Assembly (NCBI GenBank): GCA_031379665.1
Contig: JANNFI010000080.1
Span: 38,334-102,333 of the forward strand
DNA length: 64,000 nucleotides
Direction of reading: 5' to 3'
From: SZUA-254 sp031379665
Lineage (GTDB): Bacteria > Bacteroidota > Ignavibacteria > UBA10030 > SZUA-254
In this document: positions 7,554-16,882 of the stretch, in pieces
Layout of the letters: every line of letters starts with the position of its first letter
Position numbering within the stretch: the stretch's first letter is position 1
Position numbers and translations under genes: made by a program
The notes under the pieces: model-generated
The model's input: only the letters and a program-made list of their open reading frames with translations
Databases searched by the model: none
Told to the model about the DNA's origin: nothing

Positions 7554-10500
7554 TTGATGGTTCTCCCTGTGAGGACATAGCGTGACGCGTGCGGGGCAAG
7601 CGTGAGTTCATCGACGGTGGCGCCGGCGAATTTGCCCGACGGATCGCACGGGGTGACGGGAATCCGCTCCCCGTCCCTTCCGGTGAGCGATACGGCCGCG
7701 GGGGAGTCGGACGGATTATATAATAGAAGGAGGAGCGACTTCCCATCGTCGGCGGGTTCGAGCGACTCGACGATGACGGTCTGCGGGTCGACGGTGAGGA
7801 GTGGCTCTATCGGTTCATTTATCGCCGACGCCAACCCCGTCAGGTGAAGCAGTCTTTGACGCCGTTCTCGTCCCCGCTTCACCGCCTCAACCGGATCGAA
7901 CGGCCCGTGAGGATGGATCGAGTAATTGAAAATGAAAGTGCCTCCCTGATCGGCCTTGTAGTTCGTATGCCAGTAGTTGTTCATCAGGTAGGAATAGAAT
8001 CGGGACGAGACGGGGCTTTCCTTCATCCAGGGGGATTCGGCATTGATGGCGCCCATCTCGACGAGCGGCGCGCCATCGGTGGTCCAGGTGATGCCGGCGC
8101 TGTCGTTCGAGACGTCTACCCAGGATTGCACGGAGAAGAAATTCCTACAGGAGCCGTCGAGTTGGTCCTTCCCGGCCTCGACGACCGCGTTCGCGACGTC
8201 GTACCTGAATTTCGCGTTCGGTATCTCGAACGGAAATGCGATGTGGATGCCCTCCTTTTCCCTCGTCGGCTTTTTCGAATACTCCATATGGAGATCGATC
8301 CGTCCGATCCCGGTCGTGACCGAAACCGTTGTGGTGCACGACCCACCACCCGGGGCATCGCCAGAGACGATGTACGACGCGACAAGGGGCCCTTCCTCCC
8401 CGATGCGCACCGTGACGTTCGACAGGTAGAGAGCGCTGTCGGGGTTCGTCCCCGGAACGTAAATAAACCGGTTGACGCCTGGCGTCCCTGCGCCGAAGCG
8501 TCGCCCGCCGGAGATGATTTCGACGATCGCTCCTGTCACCGTGTCGACGCGGACGGTCAATTCGCCATTCGAGAGGAGGCCGGCTGTTGCCGTCGCGCTC
8601 CCGAGTCCCGCGCTCCCGGTGGTGACCGCCGGCCGCTGATACACCGTAAGGATTTTAGCGGAGAACGGAGCGATGTCACGGATCAGCACCGCCAGGTCTC
8701 CCGACTTCAACCGCTGCGACGCCAGCGGCGTACCCGTTCCGTCAACCACGACCTCTCCCCCGAGGTTCTCTACTTCGTGGATATGGACGAGATCGGTTCG
8801 TGGCCAGGAGGATGTGTTATAGAATGCTCTCTTGCCATCCGATGCCCCCCTGTCTGCATCCTCCCCGGTCAGAGCTCTGGCCAGGATGCTCGCCGATTTT
8901 ATGTAACCATCCACGACGTACCGTCGCTTGATCTCCCACTGCCCGGTCGTCTTCGAGCTGTCGGGGTCCGAGACGCTGATGTCGGCCCCCCAGGTGTGCT
9001 CGTCCCAGAGCGTTACCTGTCTCCACGCGTCGGAATACTCCTTAGCGGGCCAGGAGTCGGGCGACCGCATCGACCAGAGTGCGCCGGCTTCAAGAAGCCG
9101 GTCGGCGACCATCCGGTTCCCCGCCGTTTCCTTCGCGGTCGAGAGCGCTCCGTCCTCCCAGTAGGGCGTAAAGTCGCCGCGCTTCACCGGCAAGTCCTTT
9201 CCGTGACGGCGCTCGAACGTCTCGAACATCTCCCGGTGGGTGGCGATGCGGAGTTTTGGCGTTTCGTACTCTTCGTTCCACTTCTTCACGAATGCGGGGA
9301 GGTTGGTGTCGGGGCCGCCGTTGTCGCCGAGGGTATAGGGAAGGTAATACATTCCGTACGGATACGCCGAAGCGCCCACCTTGCGGAGGAGCTTCATCAG
9401 TTTCTCGCGCCCGAGGTGCGAGAGCGTCCCTTCGTGGAAGAGCGAGTAGCTCGCACCGGCCAGCCAGAAGAGGACCCGCTCCTCGCCCGACTGCGATTCC
9501 CACCAGAAGGGCCGGTCCCCCTGCGACGAGATCACGTGGCCGATCCTGTCGCCGTTGTTCGGCGCGCTCGCGAAGTAGCGAACGCCGCTGCGCGCGAGGG
9601 CCGGGACGATCCCCCAGGTGAATCCGGGGATGTCGGACACCGCCGCCGTGGGAATGTCCACATTGTATTCCGACCTGAATGAACGCGCGTATTCGAGGTA
9701 CCGGTCCATCCCGGGAGCGGTCGCGAGGCCGGTGAGCGGGTTTACGAGCAGGGCGTTCAGGCCGAGTCGGCCGTCCTTCGCCGCGGCGACTATCTCGCTG
9801 CGACGCTCCGGCGTCGCGTTCGCCATATAGGTTTCGAGCGGCCAGAGGACTTCGATGTTCCATTTGAACCGCGACCCTTCAGGGTAGTCCTTGGTGCGGT
9901 CGGCGAGGTCGAGCGCGATGTCGAGGTTTCTCCAGTGCTTCTTCTCGACTTCGGCCTGGAGGTCTGTGTAACCGATGTCGGTGTGCGAATGGGGGATGAG
10001 CCAGATCTCGAGCGGCGTGGCCGGTACTGGCGCGAAGCGTTCGAGAGCGGCCGTATCGCCGTCGACGCGGTAGACCATCCGTCGGCCTGTGTCCCCGCCA
10101 GCTACCGGGACGACGAAGATGTTGCCCCCGACGGCGAGCGCGGTGTCCGCGATTGTCCTGCCGCCTTCCGAGATCTGCACACGCCTGCCGGGCACAAGGT
10201 TGTCCAGGCTGACGCGCAGGGGAATGGCACCACCTCCGGCCGATTTCAGGAGGGCCGGCTCGGTTCGCACGCGCGGCGTGAAGCTGAACGAATAAGTGAA
10301 CACCATCATCCATTCCGGCGCGTTTGCGTCCACCCCCTCGATCCTGAAGACGGGCGCCCGGCCCGACCTGAAGGACTTTTTCGGTAGGGTCAAGGTCATC
10401 AGGCCGAACAGATCGCCGAACTTGTCGGTAAATGTCGATCGGAACTCCAGTTCCGCGCCCCCCTCGCCCCGAACCCTCCAGGCGGCCGCGGTGGAATCCT

Positions 10501-10981
10501 TCCGGTTGGTGAACGTGAAGTACTTCACGCCGTCGACGAATAAATTGAACGTGCGTTCCCCCTTCGGGTTCCCCCACCCGATCCGCTCGATCCCTGCGAG
10601 CCAGATGTAACGGTACGAGTCGCCGGCGAACTGTGCCGGAAGCGTGTCACCGCGCCACTCGATGGATCCGGCGTCGCGCCTGGCGCGGCAGATCAGCGCG
10701 TCCTCCACGTCGGGGTGAGAAGAATGGTATGAGATGGTGGCGCCGCCGAGCGATTCGCGATAGCCGTTGAGGTAGGCCGGTGCCGCCCTCTTCCCGTGGG
10801 CGCGCGGCCCGCCGGTCACATCGACGAGAACGTCCTGCTGCGCTACGAGAGGCGCGACGGAGGCGATCGCGGCGATGAGGAGGAACGTGAGTCGGGGGGA
10901 GATGGACCTGATGACAGCGGTGTAGCTGGCAGCGATATGGATGACAACGGTGCGGACAACCATAAAGGGAGCAGGGGTCAT
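7550..10981 (-). CDS. exported glycoside hydrolase family 38 alpha-mannosidase-like protein
   Basis: Large (1143-residue) GH38-type enzyme. The N-terminal 48 residues contain an atypically long hydrophobic leader ending around APLVAQQ, followed by about 280 residues of beta-rich sequence. The catalytic domain begins at IWLIPHSHTDIGYTDLQ (about 330), whose His and Asp are zinc ligands in the family. The likely nucleophile Asp is in AVSDIPGFTWG, and WNIEVLWPLETY is the usual helix. C-terminal GH38 beta-sandwich regions follow (INAESPWMKE, FIFNYSIHPH). A shorter start such as the ATG for MVVRT is possible. The stop is coupled to GH35 and the start to the fucosidase gene by ATGA. The enzyme would trim alpha-mannose from the glycan core; linkage specificity cannot be deduced. 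Confidence 0.85.
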   Translation of the reverse strand: MTPAPFMVVRTVVIHIAASYTAVIRSISPRLTFLLIAAIASVAPLVAQQDVLVDVTGGPRAHGKRAAPAYLNGYRESLGGATISYHSSHPDVEDALICRARRDAGSIEWRGDTLPAQFAGDSYRYIWLAGIERIGWGNPKGERTFNLFVDGVKYFTFTNRKDSTAAAWRVRGEGGAELEFRSTFTDKFGDLFGLMTLTLPKKSFRSGRAPVFRIEGVDANAPEWMMVFTYSFSFTPRVRTEPALLKSAGGGAIPLRVSLDNLVPGRRVQISEGGRTIADTALAVGGNIFVVPVAGGDTGRRMVYRVDGDTAALERFAPVPATPLEIWLIPHSHTDIGYTDLQAEVEKKHWRNLDIALDLADRTKDYPEGSRFKWNIEVLWPLETYMANATPERRSEIVAAAKDGRLGLNALLVNPLTGLATAPGMDRYLEYARSFRSEYNVDIPTAAVSDIPGFTWGIVPALARSGVRYFASAPNNGDRIGHVISSQGDRPFWWESQSGEERVLFWLAGASYSLFHEGTLSHLGREKLMKLLRKVGASAYPYGMYYLPYTLGDNGGPDTNLPAFVKKWNEEYETPKLRIATHREMFETFERRHGKDLPVKRGDFTPYWEDGALSTAKETAGNRMVADRLLEAGALWSMRSPDSWPAKEYSDAWRQVTLWDEHTWGADISVSDPDSSKTTGQWEIKRRYVVDGYIKSASILARALTGEDADRGASDGKRAFYNTSSWPRTDLVHIHEVENLGGEVVVDGTGTPLASQRLKSGDLAVLIRDIAPFSAKILTVYQRPAVTTGSAGLGSATATAGLLSNGELTVRVDTVTGAIVEIISGGRRFGAGTPGVNRFIYVPGTNPDSALYLSNVTVRIGEEGPLVASYIVSGDAPGGGSCTTTVSVTTGIGRIDLHMEYSKKPTREKEGIHIAFPFEIPNAKFRYDVANAVVEAGKDQLDGSCRNFFSVQSWVDVSNDSAGITWTTDGAPLVEMGAINAESPWMKESPVSSRFYSYLMNNYWHTNYKADQGGTFIFNYSIHPHGPFDPVEAVKRGRERRQRLLHLTGLASAINEPIEPLLTVDPQTVIVESLEPADDGKSLLLLLYNPSDSPAAVSLTGRDGERIPVTPCDPSGKFAGATVDELTLAPHASRYVLTGRTIK

Positions 10982-12450
10982 TTTTCACCCAGGTAATCGG
11001 GCGCGCTATAGACTTCGATCGATGAGATGGCCGGAGCAGCCTTCGATGAGAGGACTGACAGCCGGACCTTTGAGGCGGTAACCTCCGGAAACTGCAGGAT
11101 CCGCTTTCGGCCGGCGGTCGTGCCGGTCGCGACGCGCTTCCATTCTCCGGATGAGGTGTACGCTTCGAGGCTGAACGATTTCACCCGCTGGCCGAGGGCG
11201 AGGTGTTCACGAATGAGGATGGTGTTGAATGCCTTCTCCCGGCCGAGGTCGATTTCTATCGAGGGCTCCACGGTGGAACCGGCTGCGCCCACGCCGATGT
11301 CAACATCCTTCGCCGCCCAGTACGTCCCGGCATCGGAATCTGTGACGGATGCGGCCTCGAAACCGTCGCGCGTACCATTAGACTGCGCCGATGCGCCCGC
11401 CGCGAGGTTCGCACCGTAAAACTCGTCGACCAGTTTCCGAAAACCGACGAGTGATGCCGAGTCCTGAGGCGCGAAGCGGCCGTTCGGGCCGGGAGGAACG
11501 TTCAACAGGAGGGTCGAGCCGCGGCCCACCGAGAGCAGATGGAGCCGCATCAGGTCGCGGGGAGATTTTACGAGCGAGTCTTCGTTGGCGTGATAAAACC
11601 ACCCGGGTCGAATCGAGACGTCGCATTCGCCGGGAATCCAGAACGCCCCGTCCTCGTTGCCGCGGTTGAGCGTGTCCTGCGGGGGGCCGGTTGCGCCGCG
11701 CCCGAAACCGGCGGTGTCGAGCAGGTTCCAGTTCGTCTCGCCCGCGACGCCGTTCTCATTCCCCACCCACCGGAGGTCCGGGCCGACGTCGCTGAAGATC
11801 ACCGTCGATGGCGATATTTCCCGGACGGTGTTCTCGTACCGGCGGAAGTCGTACTCCTGCCGTCGTCCGCCGGGGCCTTCACCGTTCGCGCCGTCCCACC
11901 AGAGCTCATAGATGGGGCCGTAGTCGGCGAAGATTTCCTTCATCGTGTTGACGAAGACGTCGTTATACTCCAGGGTACCGTAAGCGGGGTGGTTCCGGTC
12001 CCAGGGGGAGATGTAGACGCCGAATTTCAGTCCGAATTCCCTGCACGTCTCCGAGAGGTCCTTCAGGACATCCCCCTTCCCGTCACGCCAGGGGCTTTCC
12101 CTCACCGTGTGCGCGCTGAACCGGCTCGGCCAGAGGCAGAACCCGTCGTGGTGTTTCGCCGTGATGACGATCCCCTCCGCTCCGGCCGCCTTTGCGATGC
12201 GGCACCATTGCGCGGCATCGAACGCCGCCGGGTTGAAAAGCGATTCGGGCTCCGTCCCCTTCCCCCACTCGTTGCCGGTGAACGTGTTCGGGCCGAAGTG
12301 GACGAAGATGAAGAGTTCCCTGTCGAGCCGGTCGAGCTGATGGCGCGTGGGGAGCGGGCCGACCGGTTCAAGCGGCTGTGAGCAGAGCGGGCCTGGCGAG
12401 ACGAGGAGAGTCGTGAGGATTGCGACGACAACTAACGGCATCGACATCAC
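10978..12450 (-). CDS. secreted alpha-L-fucosidase, GH29, with discoidin-like C-terminus
   Basis: Retaining alpha-L-fucosidase. The signal peptide is residues 1-24. Family signatures in order: FVHFGPNTFTGNEWGKG, GIVITAKHHDGFCLWPS, FGVYISPWDRN and the nucleophile Asp in YELWWDGANGEG (about 185). The KHHDGF motif binds fucose in the family. The last 130 residues form an F5/8-type-C-like module (IEIDLGREKAFNTILIRE). Translation can begin at GTG 12450 (4-base GTGA overlap with the amidase stop), at ATG 12447 (TGATG) or at ATG 12441; all keep the signal peptide. The length of 490 is normal. In context it would remove core or antennary fucose; the shape WxH-poor active-site loop resembles the alpha-1,3/1,4 subgroup, which is only a guess. 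Confidence 0.93.
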   Translation of the reverse strand: MMSMPLVVVAILTTLLVSPGPLCSQPLEPVGPLPTRHQLDRLDRELFIFVHFGPNTFTGNEWGKGTEPESLFNPAAFDAAQWCRIAKAAGAEGIVITAKHHDGFCLWPSRFSAHTVRESPWRDGKGDVLKDLSETCREFGLKFGVYISPWDRNHPAYGTLEYNDVFVNTMKEIFADYGPIYELWWDGANGEGPGGRRQEYDFRRYENTVREISPSTVIFSDVGPDLRWVGNENGVAGETNWNLLDTAGFGRGATGPPQDTLNRGNEDGAFWIPGECDVSIRPGWFYHANEDSLVKSPRDLMRLHLLSVGRGSTLLLNVPPGPNGRFAPQDSASLVGFRKLVDEFYGANLAAGASAQSNGTRDGFEAASVTDSDAGTYWAAKDVDIGVGAAGSTVEPSIEIDLGREKAFNTILIREHLALGQRVKSFSLEAYTSSGEWKRVATGTTAGRKRILQFPEVTASKVRLSVLSSKAAPAISSIEVYSAPDYLGEK

Positions 12451-14420
12451 TCCATTTTCTCCACGACGCGCACACGCTTGTTGAATTTCTGGACGCCGTT
12501 CACGAAGACCTTCAGATAGTAACGCTGCGGGCCCCTGGAGGTGAGGTCGTAGGTGAACGAGCCGGCCTGAAGGTCGGGATAGTCGCGCGCTTCGATCACC
12601 TCCCCGCCCGGATCGGCGACGATCTTCACTGAAACCGCCGCGGGCGCGTTCGAAACATAGTCCATCGTCGTCACGCCGAGCGTCCGCGTCGGGAACAGAC
12701 CGATGGCGGGCGCGGCGACCGGCACCGAAATAATGCGGCGATCGTCACTCACGCGGAAGCCGTACCGGATCGAGCTCCCGAAGTCGGATTCGAAATTTTT
12801 CAGCATCATCCCAGCCAGATCGAAGAGCCTTACGTATCCCCGTCCACCCTTGACGTTGTACCAGAATTCCAGCCCGTCGCCCGCGGTGTCGGTCACCGTG
12901 AGCTCGTAACAGCCCGGGTCGAGCCGGAGCGTGTCGCGGTAGAGGGAGTCCGGGGCGAGCGTCCCGACCTTGACATCCCTCGCGACAGATCCGTCGCTTC
13001 GACGGACGACATACGCGGTCTGCGCCGGCTCGGCGTTCGTCTTCAGGACGAGGACGACCGGCGACCGGTGGGCGGGCGTCGCATCGAAGGGGACTATCAG
13101 CTCATTGTCGTCGGGAACGACGTCCTCCGCGTCGTTGACGGACAGGAGCAGGACCCTGAAACGGTTTCCGCCGACCCGGGCGGGGATATCCCCCGGCAGG
13201 TCGATGAGCGCCGTGTCGTTGAACGCCAGGTTCCCCTTCCAGACGAACGACCGCTCCTCGAACCCGATGGTTCCATAGCGGATGTAAAGGCTCGTGAGCG
13301 GTATCGCGCCGTTGTTCCGAACGACGACCCGGGCGCCTGCGCACGCCGGGTTCAGCCGCCGGCCGGCGGCGTCCGTCGAGGGGACGACGATGCTGACGAG
13401 CGCGGCCTCGTTCTCCGCGGCCGGAGGGGAGTACTGCACAAGGTAGGCGCAGATCGCTTCGTTCGCCTGCGTGCCGGCGAGGACGTACGGCTCCATCTCG
13501 ATGTCCACTGTGTGGACACTCCCGGGGGCGACCGCCAGATCGTAGACGTCCGGAGTCAGGAGGTCACCCGGACACCAGTTCGCCCTGTCGTAGATCCAGG
13601 TCCCCGCCTGCGGTGAGAGCGGGTTGTCGCCGCACTCTTTCCAGATACGTCTCGCGTCCACGACCTTTCCGTCGAACACGATCTCCCTGTACTTGCCGCA
13701 AAACTCTCCGCAGCCGCTGTCGTCTCCGCCGTGGCCGGTTTGGTAGACCAGCAGCCGAGCGAACGCGGCGCCCGCGGCGGCCGTGAATTTCACAGGGGCG
13801 AGAGAAGCGGTGATGGGCCGGGCCGTGTCGCCGTAGGGATAGTTGCCATCGTAGATTCGGGTGATCGAAATCGCCCGGGCCGGGGACGGGCCGCCGATGA
13901 ACTCGAACTCCACCGAGATTCGCCAGCCGCGGTCGTTGTTCGGCTCGTAGCCACTGTGGTAATAATCGATTTCGACGCTATCGCGCAGCAGCGAGGCGAA
14001 ATCGGTCACGTCGGTCGACCAGTCGAATTCCCAGTCGTGGTCGAACGCCCCGCCGTACGGCGTCAACATCCTGCCTATTTCATACCCGAGGGAATCGCCC
14101 GCCAGGCCCCCCTTCCTGCGCACTATTATATGGTCGAGGTAATCCCAGTCGGCGCAGCGCATCGAATCGGGACAGCCGAACCGAACGCGCATCGTCGCTT
14201 TCCGCACTGAAAAGTCAGCCCGGGGGAAGACCGCCCATCGCGGATACGACCTGAATCCGGTGGAGGGATCGGTACCCACGGTGACGTCGGAGTGCGTCAC
14301 CACGCGAATCGTGTCCGCGGCGGCGGCCGTTCCGGGCGTAAAAAATATCGCGCAGGGGAGGAACACGCAGAGGAGAATTGCCCAAGCCGGCGCTTTCAGG
14401 TCAGGAAACGGTTTCATCAC
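12447..14420 (-). CDS. secreted peptide-N-glycosidase F-like amidase (PNGase F family)
   Basis: Likely hydrolyses the bond between Asn and the innermost GlcNAc of N-glycoproteins, releasing whole glycans. Signal peptide residues 1-35. The two PNGase F domains are recognisable: CPDSMRCADWDYLDHIIV corresponds to CPNKTCDEWDRY of Elizabethkingia PNGase F, placing Asp93 at catalytic Asp60; GCGEFCGKYREI places Glu239 at catalytic Glu206; YDRANWCPGDLLTP matches PDRAGWCPGM. The position of PNGase F Glu118 appears to be Tyr or His here, which deserves structural checking. About 250 extra C-terminal residues (from 400) carry beta-rich sequence and a T9SS-like or Ig-like end (GLFPTRTLGVTTMDY). Nine bases separate it from GH20; the stop is fused to the GH29 start. 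This gene identifies the operon as glycoprotein-directed. Confidence 0.88.
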   Translation of the reverse strand: MMKPFPDLKAPAWAILLCVFLPCAIFFTPGTAAAADTIRVVTHSDVTVGTDPSTGFRSYPRWAVFPRADFSVRKATMRVRFGCPDSMRCADWDYLDHIIVRRKGGLAGDSLGYEIGRMLTPYGGAFDHDWEFDWSTDVTDFASLLRDSVEIDYYHSGYEPNNDRGWRISVEFEFIGGPSPARAISITRIYDGNYPYGDTARPITASLAPVKFTAAAGAAFARLLVYQTGHGGDDSGCGEFCGKYREIVFDGKVVDARRIWKECGDNPLSPQAGTWIYDRANWCPGDLLTPDVYDLAVAPGSVHTVDIEMEPYVLAGTQANEAICAYLVQYSPPAAENEAALVSIVVPSTDAAGRRLNPACAGARVVVRNNGAIPLTSLYIRYGTIGFEERSFVWKGNLAFNDTALIDLPGDIPARVGGNRFRVLLLSVNDAEDVVPDDNELIVPFDATPAHRSPVVLVLKTNAEPAQTAYVVRRSDGSVARDVKVGTLAPDSLYRDTLRLDPGCYELTVTDTAGDGLEFWYNVKGGRGYVRLFDLAGMMLKNFESDFGSSIRYGFRVSDDRRIISVPVAAPAIGLFPTRTLGVTTMDYVSNAPAAVSVKIVADPGGEVIEARDYPDLQAGSFTYDLTSRGPQRYYLKVFVNGVQKFNKRVRVVEKME

Positions 14421-14429
14421 AGGCCCCCG

Positions 14430-16850
14430 TCATTCGATGATGATCTCGTCCACGAAGAGCCACGAGTCCTTCCCCGCGCCCTGCTTGCCGTCGGGGATCA
14501 GACCAGCGTTTTTCGCCACCACCCGGATGTACCTGGCGCTACGCGCTGAAAATTCGATCCGTTGAACGTTCCCGGCCGAGCGAATCTGTTCGGCAGTCAA
14601 TGTTCCGGCGCTCGAGAAGGCGGCCCCGTCGTCGGAGACGAACACCTCGATCTTCTTCGGAAGATGGATCCAGCTCCCTTCGCCTTCGAAGACGTCGAGC
14701 GTCACCGAGGAGACGATCCCACTCTTTCCGAGGTCGACCATCGCGTCGAGGTCCGGACCCCAGAACCCGATCCAGTCCTTCCCGAACCTTGAGAAATCCC
14801 CCCTGATGCCGTCGGTGAGCGTCGCCGGGCCGGAGCCGGGATAGTTTTTGTGCGGGGGCTCCTTCAGCGTCACCCCCTTCCCGGTCGAGAGACATACGGT
14901 AAAGCGCTGATCGATGGCCGGCCCCTGGATGGCCCCGTCCCTGAAGTACGCCGCGCGGACGATCATCGAGGTGTCGATGGGGATGGGCGATTCGTACTCC
15001 GACGACGAAGTCGTTGGTGCAGAGCCGTCGGAAGTGTACCTGATCTCGCCACCCGGAAGTGGGGTCGAGAGCTCGTAGAGCATTCCGCCCTCGCCCCCGG
15101 GAGCGGGCTTCGGTGAGGCCTTCAATTGAAAAAGCGAGCGGGAGTAGTTCACGTCCAGCACGTCGAGCCGCCGGAGGTGTTCCGTCACCCGGAGAAGGAA
15201 ATCGTTCCAATTCCTGTTGCCCGGCGGGCTCCAGACAACTTCGGCGAGCGCCGCCATCCGGGGGAGCGCCATATATTCCACCTGGTCGGTCGTCGTAATG
15301 TATTCGGTCCAGACATTCCCCTGGGCGCCGAGGATGAACCCCGCCTCCCTTGGGCTGAGGCCCGGTGGGATCGGTTCGTACGAATAAACTTTTTCGAGCG
15401 TCGTGTAGCCGCCGATCGCCAGCGGTTCGAATTTCGGCTCCCCCTGGTAGTGATCGAAGTAGCAGTGGGACCCCGGGCTCATTACCGCGTAGTGCGACTG
15501 CCTCGCGGCCGCGATGCCCCCTTCCTCCCCCCGCCAGCTCATCACCGCGGCGTTGGGGGCGAGGCCGCCTTCGAGGATCTCGTCCCAGCCGATGAGCCGC
15601 TTTCCCTTCGAGTTCAGGAACTTTTCGATGCGGCCGACGAACCAGCTCTGCAGTTCCTCCTCGCCCTTCAGTCCTTCCGATTTGATGCGTGCCTGGCAGG
15701 AGTCGCAGCCCTTCCACCTCGTCTTCGGCACCTCGTCACCACCGATGTGGATGTAGGGCCCCGGGAAGAGGTCGCTCACCTCCGACAGGACGTTCTCGAG
15801 GAACCCGAACACGGTGTCCTTCGTGCAGAATACGTCCTCGTAAACTCCCCACGCCTTCCCCACCTCGAACGGCCCGCCGGAGCAGGAGAGTTCCGGGTGC
15901 GCGGCGAGCGCCGCCATCGAATGGCCGGGGAGTTCGATCTCCGGAACGACCGTCACGTTACGCAGCGCGGCGTAGTTGACAACCTCCCTGATCTCCGCCT
16001 GCGTGTAGAACCCCCCGTACCGGACGACATCGAATTTCATGTCGCTGTACGGACCGATCATCGAGCCGCTCCTCCACGCGCCGACATCCGTCAGCCGCGG
16101 GTACCGCCGTATCTCGACGCGCCAACCCTGATCGTCGGTCAGGTGCCAGTGAAAGATGTTCATTTTATGGAGCGCGAGGAGGTCGATGTATTTCTTGACG
16201 AAGTCCACGGGGAAGAAATGCCTCGAGACGTCAAGGTGCATCCCCCTCCAGGGAAACCGGGGGGTGTCCACGATCGAGACGCAGGGGATGATCCAGTCGA
16301 TGCCACGATCGTCGTCACCCTTCGGGGCCCTGCCGAAGGCCTCGGGGGGGAGCAACTGGAGGAGCGTCATCGCGCCATACATCAGCCCGGCCGCTGAGTT
16401 GGCCCCGATCAGGATGTTGGCCTCGTTGACGACGAGCCGGTATCCCTCGGCACCGAATTCCTCCTCGTCAAAAATCATCACGCCGATGTAATTGTTGTTC
16501 GTGCGTTCGTTGTCGAGCATCATCACGCCCTGCCTGGAGCCCACCTGAATTTCTGCGAGCGACAGCCCGGTCGCCTTCCGGATCCGGTCCGCGAGGAACA
16601 TCGCGCCCGAAGCCGCCCTTGGATTGTCGTGGTCGAACGCGAGGATGGTCTGGGCGTCCAGCTCGAAGTCTCCCTCCCGTACCTCCAGGAGCGACGGTCT
16701 CGGGATGACGGTGATTCGCGGCGGCTCCGGGTCGTCACCCCGGGGGGACGCAAGCGACGGAATGACCGTCCCTGCCGCAAGAACGGAGCACAGAAGCGCT
16801 GCCGCGAGATCCCGGAGGACGATACGGTTGGGAAACTTGGAAATATTCAT
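14430..16850 (-). CDS. secreted beta-N-acetylhexosaminidase, GH20
   Basis: Substrate-assisted beta-hexosaminidase removing terminal GlcNAc/GalNAc. Signal peptide about residues 1-34. A GH20b N-terminal domain (ITVIPRPSLLEVREGDFEL) precedes the GH20 barrel: PRFPWRGMHLDVSRHFF, NIFHWHLTDDQGWRVEI and the catalytic Asp-Glu pair in HIGGDEVPKTRW (about 368). ALAEVVWSPPGNRNW closes the barrel. The C-terminus has a chitobiase-like domain (EIRYTSDGSAPTTSS) and a discoidin-like domain ending WLFVDEIIIE, which is homologous to the tail of the phosphatase at 3399-5036. The length (806) fits a four-domain enzyme. It follows the nucleotidyltransferase gene by 32 bases and precedes the PNGase F-like gene by 9. 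Confidence 0.96.
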   Translation of the reverse strand: MNISKFPNRIVLRDLAAALLCSVLAAGTVIPSLASPRGDDPEPPRITVIPRPSLLEVREGDFELDAQTILAFDHDNPRAASGAMFLADRIRKATGLSLAEIQVGSRQGVMMLDNERTNNNYIGVMIFDEEEFGAEGYRLVVNEANILIGANSAAGLMYGAMTLLQLLPPEAFGRAPKGDDDRGIDWIIPCVSIVDTPRFPWRGMHLDVSRHFFPVDFVKKYIDLLALHKMNIFHWHLTDDQGWRVEIRRYPRLTDVGAWRSGSMIGPYSDMKFDVVRYGGFYTQAEIREVVNYAALRNVTVVPEIELPGHSMAALAAHPELSCSGGPFEVGKAWGVYEDVFCTKDTVFGFLENVLSEVSDLFPGPYIHIGGDEVPKTRWKGCDSCQARIKSEGLKGEEELQSWFVGRIEKFLNSKGKRLIGWDEILEGGLAPNAAVMSWRGEEGGIAAARQSHYAVMSPGSHCYFDHYQGEPKFEPLAIGGYTTLEKVYSYEPIPPGLSPREAGFILGAQGNVWTEYITTTDQVEYMALPRMAALAEVVWSPPGNRNWNDFLLRVTEHLRRLDVLDVNYSRSLFQLKASPKPAPGGEGGMLYELSTPLPGGEIRYTSDGSAPTTSSSEYESPIPIDTSMIVRAAYFRDGAIQGPAIDQRFTVCLSTGKGVTLKEPPHKNYPGSGPATLTDGIRGDFSRFGKDWIGFWGPDLDAMVDLGKSGIVSSVTLDVFEGEGSWIHLPKKIEVFVSDDGAAFSSAGTLTAEQIRSAGNVQRIEFSARSARYIRVVAKNAGLIPDGKQGAGKDSWLFVDEIIIE

Positions 16851-16882
16851 TCTCGACCTGCAACCTTATTGATGAATAAATT

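Noticed and set aside
7844..9682. 612-codon plus-strand frame over GH38
   Set aside because: Shadow frame, rich in Arg, Val and His, without any motif.
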